A DNA stretch of 64,000 nucleotides from Carnobacterium gallinarum DSM 4847 (GCF_000744375.1 NZ_JQLU01000004.1:372001-436000); one strand, 5' to 3'; positions 28,621 to 37,516 are shown, counted from the stretch's first letter. The notes: a model not told the origin generated them from the letters alone. Made by a program: numbers and translations.

Positions 28621-29244
28621 ATGGAGCTAACAAAACGACAAAAAGAAATTATACAGATTGTTAAAACAGATGAGCCGATTAGCGCAGATAATATTGCAAA
28701 GCAATTAAATTTATCAAAGCCCACTTTACGAAGTGACTTAGCTATTCTAACCATGACTGGAATATTAGATGCTCGCCCCAAAGTTGGCTACTTTTTTTCT
28801 GGTCAAAACTTTGATCCGCTGTTATTTGATGATTTATACGAAAAGAAAGTTTCAACTATAATGGTTGCTCCCATTACGGTTAAGAAAGAAACTACAGTGA
28901 GCGATGCTGTGACGATGCTATTTATGCATGACGTTGGCACATTATATGTAGTTGACAACGATGAGCTACTAGGAGTTATTTCAAGAAAAGATTTATTACG
29001 AAGTACCATTTCTAATAGCGACTCCACCCAAATTCCCGTGGCCATGATTATGACTCGAATGCCTAATGTGATTACCACTACTGAAAGCGATCGGATTTTA
29101 GATGTTGGGTATAAAATTATTCAGCATGAAGTTGATTCAATTCCTGTAGTAGACGAGGAAAATCCTTTAAAATTAATTGGAAAAATATCCAAAACTGTCG
29201 TATTAAAGCATTTTATTGATGAAGCATTGCATTTAAAAAAATAA
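28621..29244 (+). CDS. ccpN: CcpN-like transcriptional regulator (HTH plus two CBS domains)
   Basis: A repressor related to Bacillus CcpN, which represses gluconeogenic genes in an ATP/ADP-sensitive way independently of CcpA. An N-terminal DeoR-like helix-turn-helix (about 1-60, PISADNIAKQLNLSKPTLRSDL) precedes two CBS domains (about 75-130 and 140-200) expected to bind adenine nucleotides. The start is taken as ATG 28621 (MELTKRQ) because GGGGTG lies six bases upstream; 208 residues. It is followed at 35 bases by ppsR, the conserved ccpN-yqfL pairing. Confidence 0.9.
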   Translation: MELTKRQKEIIQIVKTDEPISADNIAKQLNLSKPTLRSDLAILTMTGILDARPKVGYFFSGQNFDPLLFDDLYEKKVSTIMVAPITVKKETTVSDAVTMLFMHDVGTLYVVDNDELLGVISRKDLLRSTISNSDSTQIPVAMIMTRMPNVITTTESDRILDVGYKIIQHEVDSIPVVDEENPLKLIGKISKTVVLKHFIDEALHLKK

Positions 29245-29279
29245 AATAAGATTTTATGGTTAAAAGGAGTTTTGATTGT

Positions 29280-30080
29280 ATGAGTAAGAATCCCGTTATT
29301 TATGTTTTATCTGATTCTATTGGCGAAACTGCCCAAAACGTAGTTTCAGCTGTGTTAGTTCAATTTCCAACATTAAAAATTACGGATATCCGCCGTTACC
29401 CATTTATTGAAGATAAAACCATGTTAAATGATATTTTAAACGAAGCGCTAAAAGAAAATGGCGTAATTGTACATACTTTAGTAACTGCAACATTTGTTGA
29501 ACTTGTTACTAAATTTTGTCAAGAAACCGGCCTCTCTTATGTTGATGTTATGAGTCCATTAACCAATGTGATTCATGCCAAAACAGGCATTGCGCCTAAA
29601 GAAGAACCTGGTGCCTTGCATAAACTTGATGAGCATTATTTCAATCGAGTATCTGCGATTGAATTTGCTGTCAAATATGATGATGGTAAAGATCCAAGAA
29701 GCTTTTTATTAGCAGATTACATTATTTTAGGTATTTCTCGTACATCGAAAACACCCTTAAGTATGTATTTAGCAAATCGAAACTACAAAGTTGCCAATTT
29801 ACCTTTGATACCCGAAGCGATTTTACCAAAAGAACTTTTTGAAGTTGATCCTAGTAAAATCATCGGTTTAACGAGTAGTTCTGAAGCCTTAAAAAAAATC
29901 AGAACCTCCCGCCTTCGTTCACTTGGTTTAAACGAAGATTCTAGCTATTCAAGTGAAGAGCGAATTTTGGAAGAGCTTACCTATGCAGAGCGAATTTACC
30001 ATGAGCTTGGCATTAAAGTGATCAATGTAGAGCATCGGGCTATCGAAGAAACAGCCGCTTTAATCTACGAATCTTATTAA
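29280..30080 (+). CDS. ppsR: PEP synthase / pyruvate phosphate dikinase regulatory protein, copy 1
   Basis: A 266-residue DUF299 protein. The family acts as an ADP-dependent Ser/Thr kinase and a Pi-dependent pyrophosphorylase that inactivates and reactivates PpsA or PPDK. Key features are the opening VIYVLSDSIGETAQN, the central ALHKLDEHYFNRVSAIEFAVKYDDG and the P-loop-like GISRTSKTPLS near 153-163. The start is ATG 29280, since AAAGGAG lies 10 bases upstream. It follows the CcpN-like gene closely and was presumably the original yqfL position. A second copy lies 386 bases downstream. Confidence 0.93.
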   Translation: MSKNPVIYVLSDSIGETAQNVVSAVLVQFPTLKITDIRRYPFIEDKTMLNDILNEALKENGVIVHTLVTATFVELVTKFCQETGLSYVDVMSPLTNVIHAKTGIAPKEEPGALHKLDEHYFNRVSAIEFAVKYDDGKDPRSFLLADYIILGISRTSKTPLSMYLANRNYKVANLPLIPEAILPKELFEVDPSKIIGLTSSSEALKKIRTSRLRSLGLNEDSSYSSEERILEELTYAERIYHELGIKVINVEHRAIEETAALIYESY

Positions 30081-30119
30081 CTTGTTTGTCCCTCCACCTC
30101 GGAGTGCAATATATATTTT

Positions 30120-30400
30120 CTATACCTCAATGACATAAACACCTCAATTTATGTCAAAAAAACGTTCAGGCCTACCTCCTCAGGGTAGGCCTTATTGTCG
30201 TACTTCTTACCACTTCAGTTGCTTAGAAGCAGGATACACAACAACCATGCGCCCTAAGTACTTAAAATTCTTGGTAAGCCCTTTTGTTCTTTCTCCCCGC
30301 TACAATATCGCTATCCTCCCTTTTTTTGAACAAAACTAAATGAAAAAAATCTCAAAAATACTCCCAAGCCAAAATCGACATACAACCTTGCTCAATTTAA
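30120..30400. other. Unassigned intergenic region with short repeats and possible small RNA
   Basis: This gap between the ppsR copies holds two ACCTCAAT direct repeats (30124-30131 and 30141-30148), a 9-bp inverted repeat TGACATAAA/TTTATGTCA (30131-30139 with 30148-30156) and the minus-strand terminator. It also holds a G/C-richer stretch up to 30320. A 62-codon + strand frame (30151-30339) lacks a binding site and runs through the hairpin, so it is not called. The architecture recalls antisense RNA or type I toxin loci, but no toxin peptide is recognisable. Confidence 0.4.
30156..30192 (-). terminator. Minus-strand terminator between the two ppsR genes
   Basis: A 9-bp perfect stem AGGCCTACC/GGTAGGCCT (30168-30176 with 30184-30192), GAACG, then T7 on the minus strand; the + strand side has no T-run. 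It implies a minus-strand transcript arising in about 30195-30460, where no gene is otherwise recognised. Confidence 0.6.
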
Positions 30401-30401
30401 G

Positions 30402-30429
30402 TTGCGTCACTTCTCAAATAAGTTATAAT
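30402..30429 (+). promoter_or_regulatory. Promoter of the second ppsR gene
   Basis: TTGCGT (30402-30407), a 16-base spacer and TATAAT (30424-30429), about 40 bases before the start codon. It shows that copy 2 is transcribed separately. Confidence 0.75.
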
Positions 30430-30466
30430 AAGATTACAATAACAATTTATTTAGAAGGAGCTTTTT

Positions 30467-31297
30467 ATGAAAAATGAAAAAGAACAGTTTATCTATGTAA
30501 TCTCAGACTCTGTTGGTGAAACAGCTAATAAATTGACTCAAGCAGCAATGGCTCAATTCCCTGAAAATGAATTCACCGTTTCTCGCTATCCGTTTGTACG
30601 TGGCGAAGGAACACTTTTGTCTATTCTTGATAATGCACGTAAAGAAAATGCTATGATTGTCCATACATTGATTACTGATGATTTAAGTACAATTGCTCGT
30701 GACTACTGTCAAGAAAATGAATTATTTTGCTTTGATTTATTAAATCCAATGGTAGATGAAATCTTTAAACGAACAGGTACTATCCCAACAAAAGAACCTG
30801 GTGCTTTACATCAATTAAATGATAACTATTTTCATCGGATTAGCGCAATTGAATTTGCTGTTAAATATGATGATGGTAAAGATCCAAAGGGATTTTTAGA
30901 AGCGGATATCGTTATTCTTGGAGTTTCTAGAACATCTAAAACACCATTGAGTATGTTTTTAGCAAATAAAAATCTTAAAGTAGCTAATTTGCCATTAATT
31001 CCAGAATCCCATATCCCAGATCAGCTTTGGAAAGTAAACGCGAAGAAAATTGTTGGATTAACTAATGATCCTGAATTATTAAATTCTATTCGTCGTGAAC
31101 GGATGATCGCCTATGGCTTAAATCCTGATACAGCATATTCTGACAAAGATCGTATCAACGAAGAACTAGAATTCGCTCAAAATCTTTATGATAAATTAGG
31201 TTGTTTAGTGATTAATGTTTCTACCAAATCAATTGAAGAAACGGCAGCTATTATTTTGGAAACATTACAACTTGATGACATGAGTTATGATAACTAA
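30467..31297 (+). CDS. ppsR: PEP synthase / pyruvate phosphate dikinase regulatory protein, copy 2
   Basis: A 276-residue DUF299 protein clearly paralogous to the gene at 29280. It shares EPGALHQLNDNYFHRISAIEF, the adjacent KYDDGKDP, GVSRTSKTPLSMFLANKN and the KVANLPLIPE motif. The N-terminal third differs more (ENEFTVSRYPFVRGEGT), as do the last 20 residues, suggesting a different partner or effector response. AGAAGGAG precedes the ATG and the gene has its own promoter and a terminator. Both P-loop and substrate regions look intact, so both copies are probably active. Confidence 0.93.
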   Translation: MKNEKEQFIYVISDSVGETANKLTQAAMAQFPENEFTVSRYPFVRGEGTLLSILDNARKENAMIVHTLITDDLSTIARDYCQENELFCFDLLNPMVDEIFKRTGTIPTKEPGALHQLNDNYFHRISAIEFAVKYDDGKDPKGFLEADIVILGVSRTSKTPLSMFLANKNLKVANLPLIPESHIPDQLWKVNAKKIVGLTNDPELLNSIRRERMIAYGLNPDTAYSDKDRINEELEFAQNLYDKLGCLVINVSTKSIEETAAIILETLQLDDMSYDN

Positions 31298-31301
31298 AAT
31301 T

Positions 31302-31338
31302 AAAAATGAGAATCCATAAAAGGGTTCTCATTTTTTTA
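31302..31338. terminator. Bidirectional terminator between ppsR copy 2 and psiE
   Basis: AAAAATGAGAA / TTCTCATTTTTTT arms (about 31302-31315 and 31322-31338) with T-runs on both strands, serving the two convergent genes. Confidence 0.85.
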
Positions 31339-31342
31339 TACT

Positions 31343-31756
31343 TTATTTGTTATCATCTAAATTATTTCGTTTAACAATCACTAGGGCTACTAATAGTACG
31401 ACAATTGCACCTGATAAAATAAGTGAATTCACTGGACTTCCATGATTCGTAATGATAATTCGGATGACCGCGGTGATGCCGATGTAAATGAAATAATCTA
31501 GAGGAAAATGATAGTCCGATTCAAAGTATTTAACTACAAGAGAAATAAATTCAAAATATAAGAAAAATACGAGAATTTCTTGAATTAATGCGTAGTAATC
31601 GTGATGACCATTAGCCACAATCATTAGAAATATATAAATGACCTCTTTAGCCAAACAATAAGCTAAAACAATTCCTAATACAACTAAAGCACTATTCAAC
31701 AACAGACGTAACATTTTTGCAATTCGTGTTATATACTTTTTTCCATCAAAATTCAT
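31343..31756 (-). CDS. psiE: PsiE-like membrane protein
   Basis: A 137-residue protein with four membrane segments (about 18-40, 60-78, 88-106, 110-130). It matches the phosphate-starvation-inducible PsiE family, with the signature LIQEILVFFLYFEFISLVVKY and the FPLDYFIYIGITAVIRIII segment. The biochemical role is unknown; in enterobacteria it is phosphate-regulated. It is a single gene converging on ppsR copy 2. No Pho-box-like repeat was evident upstream by eye. Confidence 0.9.
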   Translation of the reverse strand: MNFDGKKYITRIAKMLRLLLNSALVVLGIVLAYCLAKEVIYIFLMIVANGHHDYYALIQEILVFFLYFEFISLVVKYFESDYHFPLDYFIYIGITAVIRIIITNHGSPVNSLILSGAIVVLLVALVIVKRNNLDDNK

Positions 31757-32000
31757 TTTTCTGGTTCCTTTCTATTCTAGTCCTATTTATATCATAACTT
31801 TTTTTTCGATAAATAAACAGAAAAATACTCTAAAAAAGCTAATTTTTCCTTTATTTTATTTCCCGTACCCTGCCCTATTTTAAAATAAGTCGATTTTATT
31901 GATAAATAAAAATTAATTTGGCTAATTTTTCCATTGATATCACACAATTCATTTTGAATAATTCATTTTTACAAAAACGGTACATTTCTCTTCAAAAACT

Positions 32001-32009
32001 TGGTATAAT
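32001..32009 (+). promoter_or_regulatory. Extended -10 promoter of the two-component/ABC cluster
   Basis: TGG-TATAAT (TATAAT at 32004-32009), 37 bases before the response-regulator start. No good -35 is visible, consistent with an extended -10 element or an activator-dependent promoter. Confidence 0.6.
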
Positions 32010-32045
32010 ATAATTTAAGCATCGAATTACTAGGAGGAGTTAACT

Positions 32046-32732
32046 ATGAGAAAAGTCTTAATCGTCGAAGATGATAATGATATTAATAAGCTGTTATCTG
32101 AATTTTTAATAGCTGAAGGTTATTTTGTAAGATCCGCATTTTCAGGAACAGAAGTTCAATTTTATACAGATCAAACACAATTTGATTTAATTCTTCTAGA
32201 TTTAATGCTACCCGGAATAAATGGGGAAGAAATCATTCAAGTAATTAGAAGAAATGAACAAACCCCCATCATTGTGATTTCTGCTAAATCAGATAAAGAA
32301 ACAAAAATTGAAGTATTAAAATCTGGAGCAGATGATTTTGTTACTAAACCATTTGATTTAGATATTCTTTTAGCAAGAATTGAAGCTACATTAAGACGTA
32401 GTGTTGCTCAGTCTTCTGAAACAATTTCTGAATTTACTCATAAAGGAATTCTTTTACAAACAGAAAGTCGCAAAGTTTACTTAAATAAACAACCATTAAA
32501 GCTAACAAATTTTGAATTTGATATTTTAGCTTTACTTCTTTCAAATCCTAAAAAAGTTTTCACGAAAAGCAATATTTTTGAAAGTGTTTGGCAAGAAGAA
32601 TCTTTGGTCGGTGATGATGGCACAGTTAGTGTTCATATCAGTCATTTACGAACTAAATTTTCTAAAATCAGTCCCGATAATGCCTATATTGATACTGTCT
32701 GGGGAATTGGGTTCAAAATGAATGATGACTAG
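32046..32732 (+). CDS. OmpR-family response regulator
   Basis: A 228-residue DNA-binding regulator. The receiver domain (about 1-115) has the acidic pair D9/D10, phospho-acceptor D52 in LLDLMLPG and K102 in VTKPFD. The winged-helix output domain (about 130-225) ends DTVWGIGFKM. AGGAGG lies just before the ATG. It is the first of four co-directional genes (regulator, ATPase, permease, kinase), so it most likely controls this transporter in response to the kinase at the end of the cluster. Confidence 0.94.
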   Translation: MRKVLIVEDDNDINKLLSEFLIAEGYFVRSAFSGTEVQFYTDQTQFDLILLDLMLPGINGEEIIQVIRRNEQTPIIVISAKSDKETKIEVLKSGADDFVTKPFDLDILLARIEATLRRSVAQSSETISEFTHKGILLQTESRKVYLNKQPLKLTNFEFDILALLLSNPKKVFTKSNIFESVWQEESLVGDDGTVSVHISHLRTKFSKISPDNAYIDTVWGIGFKMNDD

Positions 32733-32777
32733 TTAGATAAAATCATTTATACTACTATCTAAACAGGAGGACTTTCT

Positions 32778-33707
32778 TTGGATGAATTAGTTTTAGCAAC
32801 TTATGATTTAGCAAAATACTTTAAAAATGAATTAGTTGTAGATCATGTTTCTTTGACAATTAAACGTGGTGATATTTATGGTTTTGTTGGTCAAAATGGA
32901 GCTGGAAAAACAACGACTTTAGAAATGATTGCTGATTTAATTAAGCCAGATTTCGGTAACATTCAGCTATTTAATAGTTTGAACGAATCACAAAAAAGAC
33001 GTGAAATGAAACGAATGGCGGTTCTAATTGGTGAACCCGTCTACTTTCCAAATCTAACAGCTAAGGAAAACTTAACTTTTTTTTGCTATCAACATGGAAT
33101 TGCTGAAACCAATATGGTTGATCGAGCGTTGATAAAAATGGGGTTGGATCCATTTGATAAGAAAAAAGCATCCTCCTTTTCTTTAGGTATGAAACAACGG
33201 CTTGGCTTAGCTTATATCTTTATGCACCCGGCAGATTTCATTATTTTAGATGAACCAACAAATGGTCTAGATTCTTCAACTATTATTAGTTTACGTAATT
33301 TAATCTTGGAATTAAATCAAAAATATCAAGTTACTTTTTTGATTACTAGCCATCTGTTAGCTGAGCTTGAAACAATTGCAACTAAATATGGTTTTATTTA
33401 TCGTGGGCGTCTAATTGAAGAAATTAATCAGCAAACACTAGTAGAAAAACTGCAACCACGAATTCACATTGTTCCTGCAGACATCGAAAAAGTGATTGTT
33501 TTACTAGAAACTTTGGTAGATTCAGCTGATTTTGAAGTTCTATCCTTGGGGAAAATCGTTGTAAAATCTGATAAAACCAACTTGGAGGAATTAAGTTTAT
33601 TATTCTATAATGAACAGTTATATATTAAAGAAATCTATGAAGAAAAACCAACTTTGGAACATTATTTTAATCATCTTATGCAAGAAGAACAGAGAAAGGA
33701 GGAGTAA
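32778..33707 (+). CDS. ABC transporter ATP-binding protein
   Basis: A 309-residue ATPase. Walker A is GQNGAGKTT (near 39-47), the signature is SFSLGMKQRLGLAY (near 135), Walker B is FIILDEPTNGLD (near 155) and the H-switch lies in ITSHLLAE. A C-terminal extension of about 90 residues is typical of lantibiotic-protection or bacitracin-type (CcmA-like) ATPases. The start is TTG 32778, seven bases after AGGAGG; no ATG is available in frame nearby. It pairs with the permease that starts four bases after its stop. Confidence 0.92.
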   Translation: MDELVLATYDLAKYFKNELVVDHVSLTIKRGDIYGFVGQNGAGKTTTLEMIADLIKPDFGNIQLFNSLNESQKRREMKRMAVLIGEPVYFPNLTAKENLTFFCYQHGIAETNMVDRALIKMGLDPFDKKKASSFSLGMKQRLGLAYIFMHPADFIILDEPTNGLDSSTIISLRNLILELNQKYQVTFLITSHLLAELETIATKYGFIYRGRLIEEINQQTLVEKLQPRIHIVPADIEKVIVLLETLVDSADFEVLSLGKIVVKSDKTNLEELSLLFYNEQLYIKEIYEEKPTLEHYFNHLMQEEQRKEE

Positions 33708-33710
33708 CTT

Positions 33711-34547
33711 GTGTGGCTCCTAATTAAGTCTGATTTTTATCGTTATACACGAGGGAAAAAATGGATTGGATTATTAATTACTCTCTTTGTTATTTCATTA
33801 ATCAGTATTATCAGTTACTATTACATGCCCGTTTTACTTGATTCTATATCTGATCCAAATGATCCTGCTTTAGATTCCCAAACCCTTGAAGAAAGTCAAG
33901 AAATTCGCCGTGAAATCAGAGAAGGTACGGTTCCAGTTTATTTGAAAGTTGCTGGTGGCAATACACTTTGGGTAGTCTTAGTTATTATTTTAGTTAGCGT
34001 AAACTTTTTAGTCACTGATTTCAAATCGTCTATCTTTAAGATTAGCTTTTCTTTTGGAATTTCTCGATGGCAAATTTATCTAGCTAAATATTTATTTGGT
34101 GTTTTAAGCATTCTCTTAATTTTAAGCTTTTATCATCTAACTTCATTAGTTCTTAGTTGCCTTCTTTTTAAAATTAAAGAATCTTTTTTCTATTATTTAT
34201 TTAGAACTATCCAAGTGATCATCATTCAACTCCCCTTACTTTTAGCAGTTTTTGCAGTGTGTATGGGCTGGGTTTACTTGTTGAAAAGCAAGTTGAAAAT
34301 CTATGGTGTTATTTTCATTGGTGCTCTGCTTTTACTACCCATTCAAATGAAGTTAGCAGAATACTTTCCAAAATCTATTAATGTTCTGGACCGGTTTAAA
34401 ATCCTTTCAAATATTGGGAAAATTGGGAATTGGGAAAATCATTCTTTCGATTATTTTGCTTCAAATCTAATCGTATTTGTTTTCTACAGTTTAATTTTCT
34501 TAACAATTGGTTGGATTAGCTTTAAAAAATATGATGTTAGTTCTTAA
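33711..34547 (+). CDS. ABC transporter permease
   Basis: A 278-residue integral membrane protein with six predicted segments (about 17-40, 80-100, 125-150, 160-190, 193-210, 250-272) and a short extracellular loop after the first (about 45-78). The start is GTG 33711, preceded by GGAGGAG. It resembles ABC-2-type permeases of export or peptide-resistance systems in layout but has no residue pattern that fixes the substrate. It is translated immediately after the ATPase and before the histidine kinase. Confidence 0.85.
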   Translation: MWLLIKSDFYRYTRGKKWIGLLITLFVISLISIISYYYMPVLLDSISDPNDPALDSQTLEESQEIRREIREGTVPVYLKVAGGNTLWVVLVIILVSVNFLVTDFKSSIFKISFSFGISRWQIYLAKYLFGVLSILLILSFYHLTSLVLSCLLFKIKESFFYYLFRTIQVIIIQLPLLLAVFAVCMGWVYLLKSKLKIYGVIFIGALLLLPIQMKLAEYFPKSINVLDRFKILSNIGKIGNWENHSFDYFASNLIVFVFYSLIFLTIGWISFKKYDVSS

Positions 34548-34571
34548 AACTTCTAAAAGAAAGGTATACTA

Positions 34572-35498
34572 ATGAATTATATTGTTATTTTTATTTTAGG
34601 AATAGTTATAGGTTCCGTAGTTTTTAGTTATTTTATGAGAAAACAAATCAATCAATTAAGCCTCTCTCTAAAAACAATTGCAACCCGCAGCACGAATGAA
34701 CGTTTGCGCTTAACTTCTGGACAGAAAGAATTAGCCGAGTTGATTCGCCAAATTAATCAACAATTGGATAAAGAACAAGAGGCTCGTTTATTAATCGATG
34801 AAGAGGCGCTTTTATTGAAGCAAGCTATGACGAATATGTCCCATGATCTCAGAACCCCACTTACTTCAATTTTAGGTTATTTAAAATTAGCTGAAAAAAA
34901 AAATACCAGTTTGGAAGAACAACAACGTTATTTAGATGTTGTAAAAAGTAAAACCATTAATTTACAATATCTAATCGAGCAATTCTTTGAGCTATCACGG
35001 ATTGAATCAAAGATTTTAGAAGTATCTACTGTACAGATTGAAGTTACAACGATTCTTCAAGATGTTTTAGCAAGCTATTATGAAGACTTTATCCAAAAAC
35101 AGATTGTACCCAACATTAAGATTCCAGAGCATTTAGTCTGGGCTATTGGTGATACTGAAGCATTGCGACGTATCTTCAATAACCTTTTACAAAATATGTT
35201 AAAGCACAACGCATCTAGTGTTTTCATTTCTATAGAAGAAAATTTCAGTAAAGAAAAAGTTACGTTTATTCTTAAAAATCATGCAGATAATTTAAAACAA
35301 GAAGATATTTCGCAACTATTTAATCGCTTTTATACTGCAGATCGTATGCGCAGTGGACAAAATACCGGTTTAGGCCTAACGATTGTTAAAGAATTAGTTA
35401 CAAAAATGAATGGTGAAATCTTCGCTAGTTTAGAGGAACAAAATTTAGTTATTCAAATTGATCTTTTAATGAAAAATAGTTATCCAATTCTAAAATAA
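34572..35498 (+). CDS. Sensor histidine kinase
   Basis: A 308-residue kinase with one N-terminal membrane helix (about 3-22) and almost no extracellular part. A linker is followed by HisKA with H91 in NMSHDLRTPL. The ATPase domain shows an N-box (FNNLLQNMLKHN near 212) and a G-box (NTGLGLTIVKEL near 270). The minimal sensing region suggests that it reads the state of the ABC transporter rather than a ligand directly, as in BceS-like intramembrane-sensing kinases (inference). A long terminator follows. Confidence 0.93.
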   Translation: MNYIVIFILGIVIGSVVFSYFMRKQINQLSLSLKTIATRSTNERLRLTSGQKELAELIRQINQQLDKEQEARLLIDEEALLLKQAMTNMSHDLRTPLTSILGYLKLAEKKNTSLEEQQRYLDVVKSKTINLQYLIEQFFELSRIESKILEVSTVQIEVTTILQDVLASYYEDFIQKQIVPNIKIPEHLVWAIGDTEALRRIFNNLLQNMLKHNASSVFISIEENFSKEKVTFILKNHADNLKQEDISQLFNRFYTADRMRSGQNTGLGLTIVKELVTKMNGEIFASLEEQNLVIQIDLLMKNSYPILK

Positions 35499-35558
35499 AA
35501 AATCGTTCATGTAAAGGAACTAGGTTTGAATCACCTAGCCTTACCGAACGATTTTTAT
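35496..35558. terminator. Long bidirectional terminator
   Basis: Nested stems AAATCGTTC/GAACGATTT (about 35498-35508 and 35546-35554), GTAAAGG/CCTTAC and CTAGGT/ACCTAG (35520-35525 with 35533-35538), with T-runs on both sides, between the convergent kinase and DUF2207 genes. Confidence 0.9.
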
Positions 35559-35562
35559 TTAC

Positions 35563-37437
35563 TTAAAAAGCACCGCCGCCAGAACCACCACCAAAGCCAC
35601 CTGATGAGCCACCACTAAAGCCGCCACCTGTTCCATCAGTGCTACTAGCATTAGATACTGCGCTACCCATTGCGTTGTTAAAGCTACTTTCAAAGCTAGT
35701 ACTAATACTACTTCCCAAATTTGTTCCAAAAAATGGATTGTATAGATAATAAGAACCAACATACATTGTTGTCAACTCTTCTTGTGGAAATTGAAGAGCC
35801 AAAGCATTAATAACTTCTGTAGAAACATCCAAAGAAATAGCATAAACTAAAAAATGATCCCATAAAACTAATGATCCAACGTCTGCCATTTTTAAATTAC
35901 TGACATCTTGAAGCATGGATTTAAACGCTTCCCACTCTCTAACTGCAGTTTCTCCTTTTAATGTTCGGATTGGAAAGAATCCAATCCATTGCACACCACT
36001 CATTATCAAAAGAATAAACATCGCCACAATTGCCCATGGATAGACGCCATTCATAATGTTCATTGCAATATTTCCACATACAAATAAGGCAAGCAATACT
36101 CCGTGATAAAAGAGTACGAAGTTTTTAGCTTTTTGATCAGTTTGTGAATAATAGCCTTTTTGATCAGCTGAAATTTTAACCATATCTTGCCATTTTTGAT
36201 AGTTTTTCATAAATTTTTTAGCTTTTTTTTGATCTTTTTTTCCAAAATTTTCGATTTCATTTAAAGTAACCGATTCACCATTTCCTATATCATCAATTAG
36301 CCATTTTATTAAATAGGCTTCATGAGTGAGTAATATAATTTCTTTAGGATTTTTTATTTTCTGAATAAGATACGTTGTTTTAGATTTTGTTTTCCCTAAT
36401 GTAGTTGTCAATGACATTTCAATTTCCTTAAGGGTTAGTTGTTTTTTACGTACTAAATCCATCAAAGTCGATGTAATCTCAACCGTTCTTGGTTTCTTAT
36501 GTTTAGTTGCGCTATACATGACTGCTGGTGTGATGTCTTCGGGAATATCATAGAGATGTTCTGGAATGTGCAACTCCTTAAACAAATTTTTTGCTGCTAC
36601 TTTACGACCATGGTAGGATCCCCAAATGGCCACTACTGCAAAAACCACTGTTAGAACAATTGCAAACCACATTGCATTTTGGCGTCTTTGATTCGCTTTT
36701 TCAGCTTCAACTTTTTCAGCCGCCATGATTTTTGCTAGTCTCTTTTCAGATTTTATATTAGAATTATTTTGAGTGATACTTATAGGAAAAACTAATCGTG
36801 CTTCTACAAAAGTATTACTTGGATTACTATCCATAGTAAGCAGTACCTTTTGATTGTCTTCCAAACTAATTTTCCCATTTAAACTTCCATGGGCCCACGC
36901 TCTTAATTTTCCATCCTCTACTTTTTTAGGGAGTTTAATAGTAACGCTGATATTGCGCAACACATCTTCCCATCCTGCTCCAATTATGCGTCTATTAAAT
37001 TCAGCAGTATCCGCGTAGTTGGTGACTACATCTGGAATGGTATAACGATAAACTACAGTTTTTTTCTCATTATTTGCCTTTTGAAAGACTTTAATCTTTA
37101 GATAGTTGCCTTCCCTAGTCAGTTGGTAACTTCCTGTTTTGCCAGAATTATTTTCACTAAAAGGCTTGGATTCTTTACCTGTTGCATCTTTTATACTTAC
37201 TTCTAAATTCGTAACATCTTTAATTCCCTTTAAATCTAGATTATAAAATACACCATTAAAATCCCCATCAAAATCATAAGTAATTGCTTCTTGAAAACGT
37301 CCGCTACCATCTTCTTGTAAATCAACATTGGCTTTATAGTCATCAATAACATAATCCCCCGCGGCAAATGCTATTGGCACCTTAAAAATAATCATTCCCA
37401 AAACAAGCACCAATAAACTCACTAAATATTTTTTCAT
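35563..37437 (-). CDS. DUF2207 membrane protein with Gly-rich tail
   Basis: A 624-residue protein. A signal peptide (about 1-25, ending AFAAG) leads to an extracellular DUF2207 domain (about 28-215). A membrane helix lies near 255-272 and a cytoplasmic part near 275-425. Two further membrane segments (about 435-480) precede a second soluble part, and a low-complexity Gly/Ser C-terminus (GGGFSGGSSGGFGGGSGGG) ends the protein. The family is widespread with unknown function. It is a single gene between convergent terminators. The unusual tail is a normal feature of DUF2207 proteins. Confidence 0.9.
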   Translation of the reverse strand: MKKYLVSLLVLVLGMIIFKVPIAFAAGDYVIDDYKANVDLQEDGSGRFQEAITYDFDGDFNGVFYNLDLKGIKDVTNLEVSIKDATGKESKPFSENNSGKTGSYQLTREGNYLKIKVFQKANNEKKTVVYRYTIPDVVTNYADTAEFNRRIIGAGWEDVLRNISVTIKLPKKVEDGKLRAWAHGSLNGKISLEDNQKVLLTMDSNPSNTFVEARLVFPISITQNNSNIKSEKRLAKIMAAEKVEAEKANQRRQNAMWFAIVLTVVFAVVAIWGSYHGRKVAAKNLFKELHIPEHLYDIPEDITPAVMYSATKHKKPRTVEITSTLMDLVRKKQLTLKEIEMSLTTTLGKTKSKTTYLIQKIKNPKEIILLTHEAYLIKWLIDDIGNGESVTLNEIENFGKKDQKKAKKFMKNYQKWQDMVKISADQKGYYSQTDQKAKNFVLFYHGVLLALFVCGNIAMNIMNGVYPWAIVAMFILLIMSGVQWIGFFPIRTLKGETAVREWEAFKSMLQDVSNLKMADVGSLVLWDHFLVYAISLDVSTEVINALALQFPQEELTTMYVGSYYLYNPFFGTNLGSSISTSFESSFNNAMGSAVSNASSTDGTGGGFSGGSSGGFGGGSGGGAF

Positions 37438-37465
37438 TTTCCTTCCCCTCCTAATTTAGTTACTA

Positions 37466-37504
37466 TAAACAAACAGTAGACAAAACCACTAACGTTTTGC
37501 CTAC
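37466..37504 (-). terminator. Terminator after nfo
   Basis: Stem GTAGGCAAAAC / GTTTTGTCTAC on the minus strand (37494-37504 with 37476-37486), followed by a weak TGTTTGTTTAT tail. Confidence 0.6.
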
Positions 37505-37516
37505 ATTATTAATGAT

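Noticed and set aside
30151-30339. 62-codon + strand open frame between the ppsR genes
   Set aside because: It has no ribosome binding site, runs straight through the perfect terminator hairpin and has an unnatural composition (many Pro, Arg, Cys).
35559-35762. Alternative frame in the Gly-rich tail of DUF2207
   Set aside because: It is a frame shadow of the GGN repeats, with no independent start signal.
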